Origin: Rickettsia typhi
Lineage (GTDB): Bacteria; Pseudomonadota; Alphaproteobacteria; Rickettsiales; Deianiraeaceae
DNA: 37,169 nucleotides
Assembly: GCA_945861605.1 (NCBI GenBank)
Contig: CAMAVG010000001.1
Span: forward strand, 1-37,169
Direction of reading: 5' to 3'
Shown here piece after piece: positions 30,648-37,169 of this stretch; the stretch's first letter is position 1, and every line of letters begins with the position of its first letter. The notes under the pieces are model-generated. The model had not been told where the DNA came from. It did no database searches and saw only the letters and a program-made list of their open reading frames with translations. The translations under genes were made by a program, and so were the position numbers.

Positions 30648-31582
30648 AGCGATTTGAGGAGTTCTCGAACGGAATTTATTGATATCCGCAGCATTGATTT
30701 CTCGCTTTCTGAAAGCTCGACTTCTATAATTTTTTCAACGCCATTGGCACCAATAACGACTGGAACACCGGCATAAATTGAGGTTTCACCGTATTGACCA
30801 TCGATATAAGATGCACAAGGTAGAATGTTTTTTTTGTCAAAAAGATAGGATTCGAGCATTTTTATCGCAGAGTGTGCGGGCGAGTAAAACGCTGATCCAT
30901 TTCCAAGAAGTGCGACAACTTCAGCCCCACCGTTGCGAGTCCTCTGCACAATTTCGTCAAGTTTTTCTTGGGAAATTGCCCCGCTTTTGACGAAATTTTT
31001 GAGTGGAATGCCGGCAATCGTGGTGTAGTCTAAAAGTGGAACCATTGTGTCGCCGTGTCCACCAAGAACGAAGGTTTTGACATCGGATCTTGAGACATTG
31101 AGTGCCTCGGCAAGGAATGTAGAGAAACGAGCAGTATCAAGGACTCCAGCCATTCCAACAACATTTTTATGTGGCATTTTTGAGATATTTTGGAAGTGTT
31201 GAACCATGATATCAAGCGGGTTTGTTATGATGATTACAAACGCATTTGGTGCATATTTCCCGACATTTTCAGCAACGGATTGGATGATTTTAGCATTTGT
31301 TGCGATCAAATCGTCGCGCGACATCCCCGGTTTGCGAGGAATTCCTGCGGTGATAATAACGGCATCGCTTCCAGATATTTGTGAGTAGTCGTCCGTGCCT
31401 GAAATTTGCGAGTCTGAATCAATAATGCAACCAGATTGTGAGATATCAAGAGCCTTACCTTGGGCAACGCCCTTGTTGACATCAAGAAGAATGATATCGG
31501 CGTATTGTTTCATAAAAAGCAAGTGGGCGATAGTCCCACCGATCATTCCAGAGCCTATAAGCGATATTTTCTTCTTTGACAC
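30644..31582 (-). CDS. mdh: malate dehydrogenase
   Basis: A 312-residue LDH-like malate dehydrogenase of the TCA cycle. It opens MSKKKISLIGSGMIGGTIAHL (NAD-binding Gly-rich loop), then ILLDVNKGVAQGKALD (Asp selecting NAD). The substrate-loop arginines are in IPRKPGMSRDDL, and the catalytic His is in VLGGHGDTMVPL. I place the start at a GTG at 31582, one base after the rpsE stop codon. The frame continues upstream inside rpsE, but that part has no family match. The tight junction suggests coupled translation with a ribosomal protein gene. Confidence 0.95.
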   Translation of the reverse strand: MSKKKISLIGSGMIGGTIAHLLFMKQYADIILLDVNKGVAQGKALDISQSGCIIDSDSQISGTDDYSQISGSDAVIITAGIPRKPGMSRDDLIATNAKIIQSVAENVGKYAPNAFVIIITNPLDIMVQHFQNISKMPHKNVVGMAGVLDTARFSTFLAEALNVSRSDVKTFVLGGHGDTMVPLLDYTTIAGIPLKNFVKSGAISQEKLDEIVQRTRNGGAEVVALLGNGSAFYSPAHSAIKMLESYLFDKKNILPCASYIDGQYGETSIYAGVPVVIGANGVEKIIEVELSESEKSMLRISINSVRELLKSL

Positions 31583-31583
31583 A

Positions 31584-32174
31584 TTATGCGGAAACAGTTT
31601 CTTCTTTTTCGTCGGATAAATCTTCGCCTTCGGAGTGCTTGGAATCTTTGATTGAAGCAACCATTTCTTTCATTGTTTTTCCACGAAGAGCGGCAATTGC
31701 ACGAAGTGAGTTTGTGTTTTCAAGCGCTTCAGCTGTTGCACGAAGACATGTGTATGAGTTGGATGATCCAACAACTTTTGTTACAATATCTTGAATCCCG
31801 ATTGACTCCAAAAGTGCACGAACAGCACCACCAGCCACGATTCCGGTACCGGGTGTTGCGGGTCTCAATACAACTTTTGTTGCACCGCATTCACCGTCAA
31901 TTGAGTGATGAATTGTTCTTCCGGCACGCAAGTTAATTTTCACGAGCCTGTTTTTTGCCATTGAAATTGCCTTTTTTTTGGCTTGAGTAACATCTAAAGC
32001 TTTGCCTTTTCCAATTCCAAAAACGCCTTTTTTGTTTCCGATGATTGCAAGAACACTGAAAGAGAAGATTCTACCGCCTTTTACAACCTTCACAACTCTG
32101 CGAATATCGATGATTGTGTCGAAAAAAACCGGTGCTTTTTTGTTATTGTTACTGTTATCTTTTTTGCGATTCAT
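31584..32174 (-). CDS. rpsE: 30S ribosomal protein S5
   Basis: A 196-residue S5, which guards decoding accuracy at the mRNA entry. It contains the double-stranded RNA-binding-like N domain (IDIRRVVKVVKGGRIFSFSVL and VFGIGKGKALDV) and the C domain with RPATPGTGIVAGGAVRALLE. The acidic C-terminal tail (EGEDLSDEKEETVSA) is extra. rpmD and rplO, which normally follow, are absent; mdh follows directly. Confidence 0.98.
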   Translation of the reverse strand: MNRKKDNSNNNKKAPVFFDTIIDIRRVVKVVKGGRIFSFSVLAIIGNKKGVFGIGKGKALDVTQAKKKAISMAKNRLVKINLRAGRTIHHSIDGECGATKVVLRPATPGTGIVAGGAVRALLESIGIQDIVTKVVGSSNSYTCLRATAEALENTNSLRAIAALRGKTMKEMVASIKDSKHSEGEDLSDEKEETVSA

Positions 32175-32179
32175 ATTTA

Positions 32180-32533
32180 TTAGATATTAATTCCTGATTC
32201 TCTGATGCTTTCTACGACTGATTTTACAAGACCGTGGAATTTATAATTCATTTTGTTGAAGTAGATTTTTTCGATGTTCTTTGATTTGCAAAGTTCAGCG
32301 AATTGTTTTCCGATTGCAACCGCGTCTAAAGTGCGTGTTTCAGCGTGAACAAAACCTGCCGGGCGTGTGGATATTGATGAGATATCTCTTTGTTCTGTTT
32401 TGTCATAAAGAACGGCAACGAGGTGTCTGTTCGTTTTGAGAATGTATAATTCATGCTGAGTATCGCCAGATTTCCCACGGGATTTCCTGCGTTTTTTGAT
32501 GACTTTTGGATCGAAATGTTTGTAAGAAGACAT
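32180..32533 (-). CDS. rplR: 50S ribosomal protein L18
   Basis: A 117-residue 5S rRNA-binding protein. The sequence HELYILKTNRHLVAVLYDKTE, then DAVAIGKQFAELCKSKNIEKIYFNK, then YKFHGLVKSVVESIRESGINI matches the L18 pattern, with Tyr/Phe replacing a few usual residues (YKFHGLV for YxYHGRV). Normal length. Position between rplF and rpsE is the conserved spc order. Confidence 0.96.
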   Translation of the reverse strand: MSSYKHFDPKVIKKRRKSRGKSGDTQHELYILKTNRHLVAVLYDKTEQRDISSISTRPAGFVHAETRTLDAVAIGKQFAELCKSKNIEKIYFNKMNYKFHGLVKSVVESIRESGINI

Positions 32534-32546
32534 ATTTTCTGATTAA

Positions 32547-33086
32547 TTATTTCTTTTTTCCTTCTTTGATTGTAATTGTCTCGTCGTTCACAAACACACC
32601 TTTTCCTTTGTATGGCTCAGGTTTGCGAAGATTACGAATTGTCATTGCGATGCTCATCACAATTCTGCGGTCAATTCCCGTGATTTCAATTAAAGTATTT
32701 TGTGTGACTTTTAATTCAACAGTTGTAGGGATTGAAATTTTGACAGGGTGACTGAAACCGAGCGACAAAGTAAGGATATTTCCGGCAAAAACTGCTTTAT
32801 AACCCACACCTTTGAGTTGGATTTTAGCGGTAAATTTGTTTTGAATGTCCTCAATTGCTCTTCTGATTGAAGCGTAAAGAGTTCCAAGAATTGAACGCGC
32901 AGTTCTGTTTCTTGATTCTTGTTTTAGTGCGAACGAAACTGTTTCGCCGTCTCTGATCATTTCAACGATTTGGTTGAACGGGTAAAGAACGGTGTTGGAT
33001 TTACTTTCGATTTTGATTAGGTTATCAATAACGGTAAGGTTTACGCCTTGCGGAACTTTAACCGGTATTCTTGCAATTTTTGACAT
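32547..33086 (-). CDS. rplF: 50S ribosomal protein L6
   Basis: A 179-residue two-domain protein at the factor-binding site. It starts MSKIARIPVKVPQGV at ATG 33086; an in-frame upstream extension (14 codons) has no family match. KIQLKGVGYKAVFAGNILTLSLGFSHPVKISIP marks the second repeat. It ends RKPEPYKGKGVFVNDETITIKEGKKK, close to the classic PEPYKGKGI-Y motif. Confidence 0.97.
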   Translation of the reverse strand: MSKIARIPVKVPQGVNLTVIDNLIKIESKSNTVLYPFNQIVEMIRDGETVSFALKQESRNRTARSILGTLYASIRRAIEDIQNKFTAKIQLKGVGYKAVFAGNILTLSLGFSHPVKISIPTTVELKVTQNTLIEITGIDRRIVMSIAMTIRNLRKPEPYKGKGVFVNDETITIKEGKKK

Positions 33087-33093
33087 ATATATA

Positions 33094-33492
33094 TTAAAAA
33101 ACTTTGCATAAAATTTCACCACCAACATTCAACTGGCGAGCGATGTTATCTGTGATAATGCCCTTGCTTGTTGAGAAAATGTAGAAACCAAGGGAATCGT
33201 AGTATGGTAGAAGTGATTTTGGCGAAGAATAAATTCTTTTACCAGGAGTTGACACAACTTTGAATTCTTGAATTGAATGCTTTCCTTTTACATAACTTAG
33301 TGATATTTTCACAAATTTTACATTTGGACGCTCGTCATAGACTTCGTACGATGCGATGAAGCCTTCGTCAAGAAGGATTTTTAAAACACCACCGACTAAA
33401 TTGTTGAATGGAAGTTTGATTGCAGCTTTTTTTACTGCTCCAGCGTTGTTTATTGAACTGATTAATGCGCTGATTGCGTGATTTGTACTCAT
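33094..33492 (-). CDS. rpsH: 30S ribosomal protein S8
   Basis: A 132-residue rRNA-binding protein. The opening NHAISALISSINNAGAVKKAAIKLPFN has the usual D-x-I-x-R-I-N-A pattern in diverged form. The C-terminal signature is seen as ISTSKGIITDNIARQLNVGGEILCKVF (standard: STSKGIMTDREAR). Correct spc position between rpsN and rplF. Confidence 0.96.
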   Translation of the reverse strand: MSTNHAISALISSINNAGAVKKAAIKLPFNNLVGGVLKILLDEGFIASYEVYDERPNVKFVKISLSYVKGKHSIQEFKVVSTPGKRIYSSPKSLLPYYDSLGFYIFSTSKGIITDNIARQLNVGGEILCKVF

Positions 33493-33502
33493 ATATTATA
33501 TA

Positions 33503-33814
33503 TTACCAACTAGATTTCTTAAGACCGGATATCAAACCAAATGATGCGTAATGGCGAATTGCATTTCTTGAAAGACCGAATTTTGAGAAAAACCCACGAG
33601 GACGCCCAGTAAGAGCACATCTGTTGCGGTGTCTTGTTGCTGAACCGTCGCGTGGAAGCTTTTGGATTGCGATCATCGCAGCAAATTTTTCATCGTACGA
33701 AACATTTTCAAGCGAAGCTTTTAGAATTTTTACAAGACCATCGCGTTTTGTTGCTTCTTTTTTAATAGTGTCGGCAACTCTATTGTTTCTTTCAATTCTA
33801 CCTTTTTTTGCCAT
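33503..33814 (-). CDS. rpsN: 30S ribosomal protein S14
   Basis: A 103-residue S14 of the long, zinc-free type (no C-x2-C ... C-x2-C). KLPRDGSATRHRNRCALTGRPRGFFSKFGLSRNAIRHYASFG is the conserved core. It is the first gene after the rpsG junction; rplE, which normally precedes it, is not here. Confidence 0.98.
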   Translation of the reverse strand: MAKKGRIERNNRVADTIKKEATKRDGLVKILKASLENVSYDEKFAAMIAIQKLPRDGSATRHRNRCALTGRPRGFFSKFGLSRNAIRHYASFGLISGLKKSSW

Positions 33815-33835
33815 TTTTGAAAAATAATTAAATTT

Positions 33836-33864
33836 TAATTAATTGTTTGGTTTTTATTTGTCAA
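33836..33864 (-). promoter_or_regulatory. internal promoter at the rpsG/rpsN junction
   Basis: On the minus strand a consensus TTGACA (33864-33859), a 17-base spacer and TAATTA (33841-33836), 22 bases before the rpsN ATG. It would let rpsN-rpsH-rplF-rplR-rpsE-mdh-mnmA be transcribed apart from rpsL-rpsG. Confidence 0.6.
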
Positions 33865-33871
33865 GTATATT

Positions 33872-34348
33872 TTACGCAAAGTGTGCGAAAGCTTTGTTGG
33901 CCTCGGCACTTTTGTGCATTTCTTCTTTTTTCTTAACTGCGGTTCCTCTGCCTTCAAGAGTTTCAACGAAAACATTTGTAAGAGCTTGAACCATTGGTTT
34001 GCCAGATGCAGACCTTGCCGCCTCGATCAACCATTTCATGGCGATCATTTCGCTTTCGCGAGGCTCCAACGGTTTTGGAACTTGGTATGTTGCACCACCA
34101 ACACGACGAGATTTCATTTTCACGCGTGGTTTGATTGATTCGATGATGTTCACGAAGAGGTCGAGAATTGAAACATTCTTTTCTTGTGCAGTCTTTGCAA
34201 GGTTTGCTAGTGAAGAATAAACGATGTTTGAAGCAACTGTTTTTTTACCATCAGACATTACTTGATTGATAAATTTTGCAACAAGAAGACTGTTGTATTG
34301 AAGATCTGGAGTTAAGCGAACTTTAAATGTTCTTGCTTTACGAGGCAT
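33872..34348 (-). CDS. rpsG: 30S ribosomal protein S7
   Basis: A 158-residue protein that nucleates assembly of the 30S head. Hallmarks: the opening MPRKARTFKVRLTPDLQY, LVAKFINQVMSDGKKTVA, the long beta-hairpin region IKPRVKMKSRRVGGATYQVP, and the helical end KKKEEMHKSAEANKAFAHFA. It follows rpsL after 16 bases, the normal str order, but fusA does not follow it. Confidence 0.98.
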   Translation of the reverse strand: MPRKARTFKVRLTPDLQYNSLLVAKFINQVMSDGKKTVASNIVYSSLANLAKTAQEKNVSILDLFVNIIESIKPRVKMKSRRVGGATYQVPKPLEPRESEMIAMKWLIEAARSASGKPMVQALTNVFVETLEGRGTAVKKKEEMHKSAEANKAFAHFA

Positions 34349-34364
34349 ATTTTAATTTAACAAA

Positions 34365-34739
34365 TTACTTTTTAGGTTTTTTCGCACCATAACATGAGCG
34401 AGACTGCTTACGGTTTTTTACACCTTGAAGATCGAGGGCACCTCTGACAATGTGGTATCTTACACCGGGAAGATCCTTTACACGACCGCCACGAATCAGC
34501 ACTACGCTGTGTTCTTGAAGATTATGCCCTTCACCTGGGATATAAGCAATGACTTCGTAACCATTGGAAAGACGAATACGAGCAACCTTACGAAGAGCCG
34601 AGTTCGGCTTCTTTGGGGTTGTTGTATAAACCTTTACACAAACACCACGCTTTTGGGGACATTCCTCCAATGCTGGCGATTTCGACTTATAAACTCTAGC
34701 AGTTCTATTCTGCCTTACTAACTGATTTGTTGTTACCAT
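34365..34739 (-). CDS. rpsL: 30S ribosomal protein S12
   Basis: A 124-residue decoding-centre protein. It starts MVTTNQLVRQNRTARVYKSK at ATG 34739 (a 13-codon upstream extension is rejected). TTTPKKPNSALRKVARIRL contains the lysine (PKKPNSA) and GRVKDLPGVRYHIVRG the second lysine whose changes give streptomycin resistance; both are wild type. The Asp in KDLPG is the methylthiolation site. First gene of the run. Confidence 0.98.
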   Translation of the reverse strand: MVTTNQLVRQNRTARVYKSKSPALEECPQKRGVCVKVYTTTPKKPNSALRKVARIRLSNGYEVIAYIPGEGHNLQEHSVVLIRGGRVKDLPGVRYHIVRGALDLQGVKNRKQSRSCYGAKKPKK

Positions 34740-34788
34740 ATTTTTAGCTTTACAATAAAAAAATACTACTTTATCCAAAGTTCAGTTA

Positions 34789-34797
34789 ATTATAACA
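34789..34797 (-). promoter_or_regulatory. extended -10 promoter of rpsL
   Basis: Minus-strand TGTTATAAT is a perfect extended -10 element about 50 bases before the rpsL ATG. The opposite strand reads TTATAAC at the same place and could serve as a -10 for bamA. TTGACA lies only 10 bases upstream of the hexamer on the minus strand, so it cannot be its -35. Confidence 0.5.
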
Positions 34798-34803
34798 TTT
34801 AAT

Positions 34804-37140
34804 TTGTCAATCTTTTTTTTGAAGTTTTTATTTTTCCTTGCATTTTTCACCATTAGCAATGTTTCTTTTGCGGATATCCCACCGATCACCGCCATTGAAA
34901 GCGAGGCAAAAATTGAAGTCATTGGTAATAAAAGTATTGAAGCAAATACAATCAAGCTTTATTCTGACCTCACAGCAAATTCAGATTCAACCAAGGTTTT
35001 TTCCGATGCCACCCTTTCGAATGCAATAAAAAAAATTTACAAAACCGGCTTTTTCAGCGATGTCAAAATCACACGGAAGGAGGGCGGAATCACAATTTCC
35101 GTTATTGAGACCCCCGTAATAAAAAAAATCCAATTCAACGGCAGAAAAGCAATTGGCAAGGATAAAATCCTCGAGGAAATCTCCACAAAAGAAAAAAGAT
35201 TCTTCTCCAAAAACGATTTACTAAACGATACCAAACGCCTCACAATGATTTACCAAAAAATGGGATATCTCAATGTCAAAATCAAACCCATGGTTGAATT
35301 CCTTGAAGACGGCACGCGTGTTATTGTAATTTTTGACATTCAAGAAGGCAAAAAAGCACAAATCGAAAAAATCTCCATTGAGGGAAACGAAAAATTTAGC
35401 GATTCCCAGCTCAAGGAAATCCTCCACATTCGCCCACGAAGCATATTCAAACTGAACCTTGGCGCATCATTTGATAACGAATCCGTTCAAAACGAACAAG
35501 AGGCTCTCAAAAGATTCTACCTAACCAAAGGTTACCCGCAATTTCAAAATATCCATGTTTTAAGCACATATTATAATAATAAAAATTTATTCGCCATTCA
35601 ATACTTCATCAATGAAGGAGAGAAATTCCACTTCGGGAAGCACAAAATTGAAAATTTCGTCGAAGACCTTGATATAAGCCACTTCAAAGAAGACGAAATC
35701 CTCAACAAGGAGGGCGAAGTTTTCAACATTGAGAAAATCGAAAAGACCATCGGGAACTTACAGCAATATCTTCAAAAAAACGGATTTATTTTCGCCCAAG
35801 TCGAACACAAAGACGAACCAACCCCAGAAAAAACCATTGATATCACCTACATTTTAAAGAATTCCCGCAGAATCTATCTTCACAAAATCACCATAATTGG
35901 CAACAACAAAACCTCCGACCAAGTAATCCGCAGGGAAATCCTTGTAAAAGAGGGCGATGTCTACGACATTTCCAAAGTGCAACGGTCAATGCAACGAATT
36001 CGCAATCTCCAATATTTCGACGATGTCCAGATCGAAGAAAAACTCATCGATGGCACGCAGGACAGAATGGCGGTAACAATCACCGTCAAGGAGCGTTCAA
36101 CCGCCAGCATCAACGCTTCAATTGGTGGCGACCAATACAACGGGGTCTCAGGAAATGTCTCGGTTAATGAATCCAATTTCCTTGGCGAAGGCTATAATGC
36201 GGGAATTTCACTCGATAAAAGCATGTACGGAGAAAACTACAGCCTTTCCTTTTCCGAACCTTACTTCAAAGGCAGGGATATCCTTTTTGGAACACAGGTT
36301 TCCTATTCCAAATACGGCAACCCAAACTTCGTCCCATACCAATCCAACACATACTCCACAAGCTTCTTCATGGCATATTCCATCACGCAATATCTTCGCC
36401 ACAACATAAGCTATCGCTACCAAAATTCCGTCATTGAACAGCTTTCAAACCTTTACAGTCCCTACATAATCGCACAACTTGGAAGTTTCCAAACCTCGGC
36501 AATTGGTCACACACTATCATACGATAAACGCGACAACAACTTCATTCCATCGGGGGGGTACTCCTTCATTTTAAAGCAAGAAATCGCAGGATTAGGCGGA
36601 AACATGAAGTATATTTCCAGTGAAATCCGCGGTGATTATTACAAAAAACTCTTCAATTTTGAGGAACTCGTCTTTGGCATAAAAGGCAGATTCGCCACAA
36701 TTCAAGGCATCGGCGGTTCTGCTGTCAATGTTCAGAATCTTTATTCCCTTGGTGGCGGTTTTGGAATGAGAGGCTTCAACTATCGGGGTGTTGGTCCAAG
36801 GTATCAATACTCTTCAGGACAATACGACTCCTATTCCTACGGCGGGCAGAATTTAGGATTAGTCTCAACCGAAATTCGTTTTCCAAACGGGCTATCGAGG
36901 GATCTTGGCATTACAACATACCTCTTCACCGATTTTGGAACCCTTTATGGAATCGACGCAAGCAAAATTATCGGAGGAAAAATGTACGACGAATCTTCCA
37001 TAAGAATCGCAAGTGGCGTCGGTGTTTCGTGGAGGTCTCCCATGGGACCAATCGGCTTTGCATTTGGAAAAATAATAAAGTCTCAAGAATATGACACACC
37101 ACTTTCGTTCCTTGTAACATTCGGCGGACAAATGCAGTAA
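34804..37140 (+). CDS. bamA: outer-membrane assembly factor BamA
   Basis: A 778-residue Omp85 protein that inserts beta-barrel proteins in the outer membrane. There is no in-frame ATG near the start; TTG 34804 (or TTG 34819, giving MKFLFFLAFF) begins a signal peptide ending NVSFA. Five POTRA domains span about residues 30-430 (for example IEVIGNKSIEANTIKLY, IQFNGRKAIGKDKILEE, ISIEGNEKFSDSQLKEI, HKITIIGNNKTSDQVIRREI). The barrel follows from about 440, with VFGIKGRFATIQGIGG and LYSLGGGFGMRGFNYRGVGPR, an RGF motif typical of Omp85 loop 6. The protein ends FLVTFGGQMQ, without the usual C-terminal aromatic residue. Confidence 0.96.
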   Translation: MSIFFLKFLFFLAFFTISNVSFADIPPITAIESEAKIEVIGNKSIEANTIKLYSDLTANSDSTKVFSDATLSNAIKKIYKTGFFSDVKITRKEGGITISVIETPVIKKIQFNGRKAIGKDKILEEISTKEKRFFSKNDLLNDTKRLTMIYQKMGYLNVKIKPMVEFLEDGTRVIVIFDIQEGKKAQIEKISIEGNEKFSDSQLKEILHIRPRSIFKLNLGASFDNESVQNEQEALKRFYLTKGYPQFQNIHVLSTYYNNKNLFAIQYFINEGEKFHFGKHKIENFVEDLDISHFKEDEILNKEGEVFNIEKIEKTIGNLQQYLQKNGFIFAQVEHKDEPTPEKTIDITYILKNSRRIYLHKITIIGNNKTSDQVIRREILVKEGDVYDISKVQRSMQRIRNLQYFDDVQIEEKLIDGTQDRMAVTITVKERSTASINASIGGDQYNGVSGNVSVNESNFLGEGYNAGISLDKSMYGENYSLSFSEPYFKGRDILFGTQVSYSKYGNPNFVPYQSNTYSTSFFMAYSITQYLRHNISYRYQNSVIEQLSNLYSPYIIAQLGSFQTSAIGHTLSYDKRDNNFIPSGGYSFILKQEIAGLGGNMKYISSEIRGDYYKKLFNFEELVFGIKGRFATIQGIGGSAVNVQNLYSLGGGFGMRGFNYRGVGPRYQYSSGQYDSYSYGGQNLGLVSTEIRFPNGLSRDLGITTYLFTDFGTLYGIDASKIIGGKMYDESSIRIASGVGVSWRSPMGPIGFAFGKIIKSQEYDTPLSFLVTFGGQMQ

Positions 37141-37154
37141 ATTACGGCATAAAT

Positions 37155-37169
37155 AAAAAAAAAAAAAAA
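37155..37169. other. poly-A run at window end
   Basis: Fifteen consecutive A after bamA and a short AT-rich spacer. It most likely marks a contig end at a homopolymer rather than a biological boundary. Confidence 0.6.

Noticed and set aside
31583..31660. 26-codon N-terminal extension of mdh inside rpsE
   Set aside because: It is the out-of-frame reading of the rpsE C-terminal tail; the NAD-binding start follows right after the GTG at 31582.

Overview
The window looks like a piece of an AT-rich, compact alphaproteobacterial genome, most likely a Rickettsiales-type symbiont or parasite. The evidence is a VirB11-type secretion ATPase, a short-gene style with many ATGA and convergent overlaps, a UvrC lacking its C-terminal domain, scattered ribosomal operons, and almost no intergenic space. 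It keeps capacities unusual for strict intracellular Rickettsiales: argB (arginine), trpB (tryptophan), gcvPB (glycine cleavage), dxs (isoprenoids by the MEP route) and a LuxI-type acyl-homoserine-lactone (AHL) synthase. That combination would suit an extracellular or free-living-stage relative (a Deianiraea-like lineage is my inference, not shown). No tRNA, rRNA, CRISPR array or insertion sequence is visible. The window ends in a run of 15 A, probably a contig end.

Layout. 99-1988 (-): ssb, a small unknown gene, a DedA membrane protein and a PAP2 phosphatase. 2046-3131 (-): an unknown Q/T/N-rich protein containing an out-of-frame 31-bp tandem duplication. 3268-6400 (+): tig, holB and a cell-wall amidase. 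6435-10553 (-): gcvPB, rpsB, dxs. 10701-13123 (+): psd and dnaG. 13098-17208 (-): a giant AsmA-like membrane protein with an acidic repeat tail, a probable xseB and a SemiSWEET transporter. 17288-19063 (+): rpsU, engB, argB. 19066-24644 (-): prfB (with a programmed +1 frameshift), a cyclase-like protein, a PEGA-like lipoprotein, metK, a probable atpH and a truncated uvrC. 24710-26448 (-): gpmI and a DUF1905 protein. 26581-27216 (+): the LuxI homologue. 27182-28213 (-): virB11. 28339-29526 (+): trpB. 29523-34739 (-): rpsL-rpsG, then rpsN-rpsH-rplF-rplR-rpsE-mdh-mnmA. 34804-37140 (+): bamA.

How parts may work together. metK makes S-adenosylmethionine, one of the two substrates of the AHL synthase; each gene has a perfect palindrome in its promoter, but the two palindromes differ in sequence. 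No LuxR-type receptor is in the window. The ribosomal block appears to join the start of a str operon to the middle of an spc operon, with a new promoter at the junction and two metabolic or tRNA-modification genes at the end.

The strongest leads are the LuxI-type synthase with its 18-bp palindrome, the prfB frameshift site that uses UAA instead of UGA, and the 31-bp duplication whose copy number decides whether the C-terminal half of the Q-rich protein is translated.
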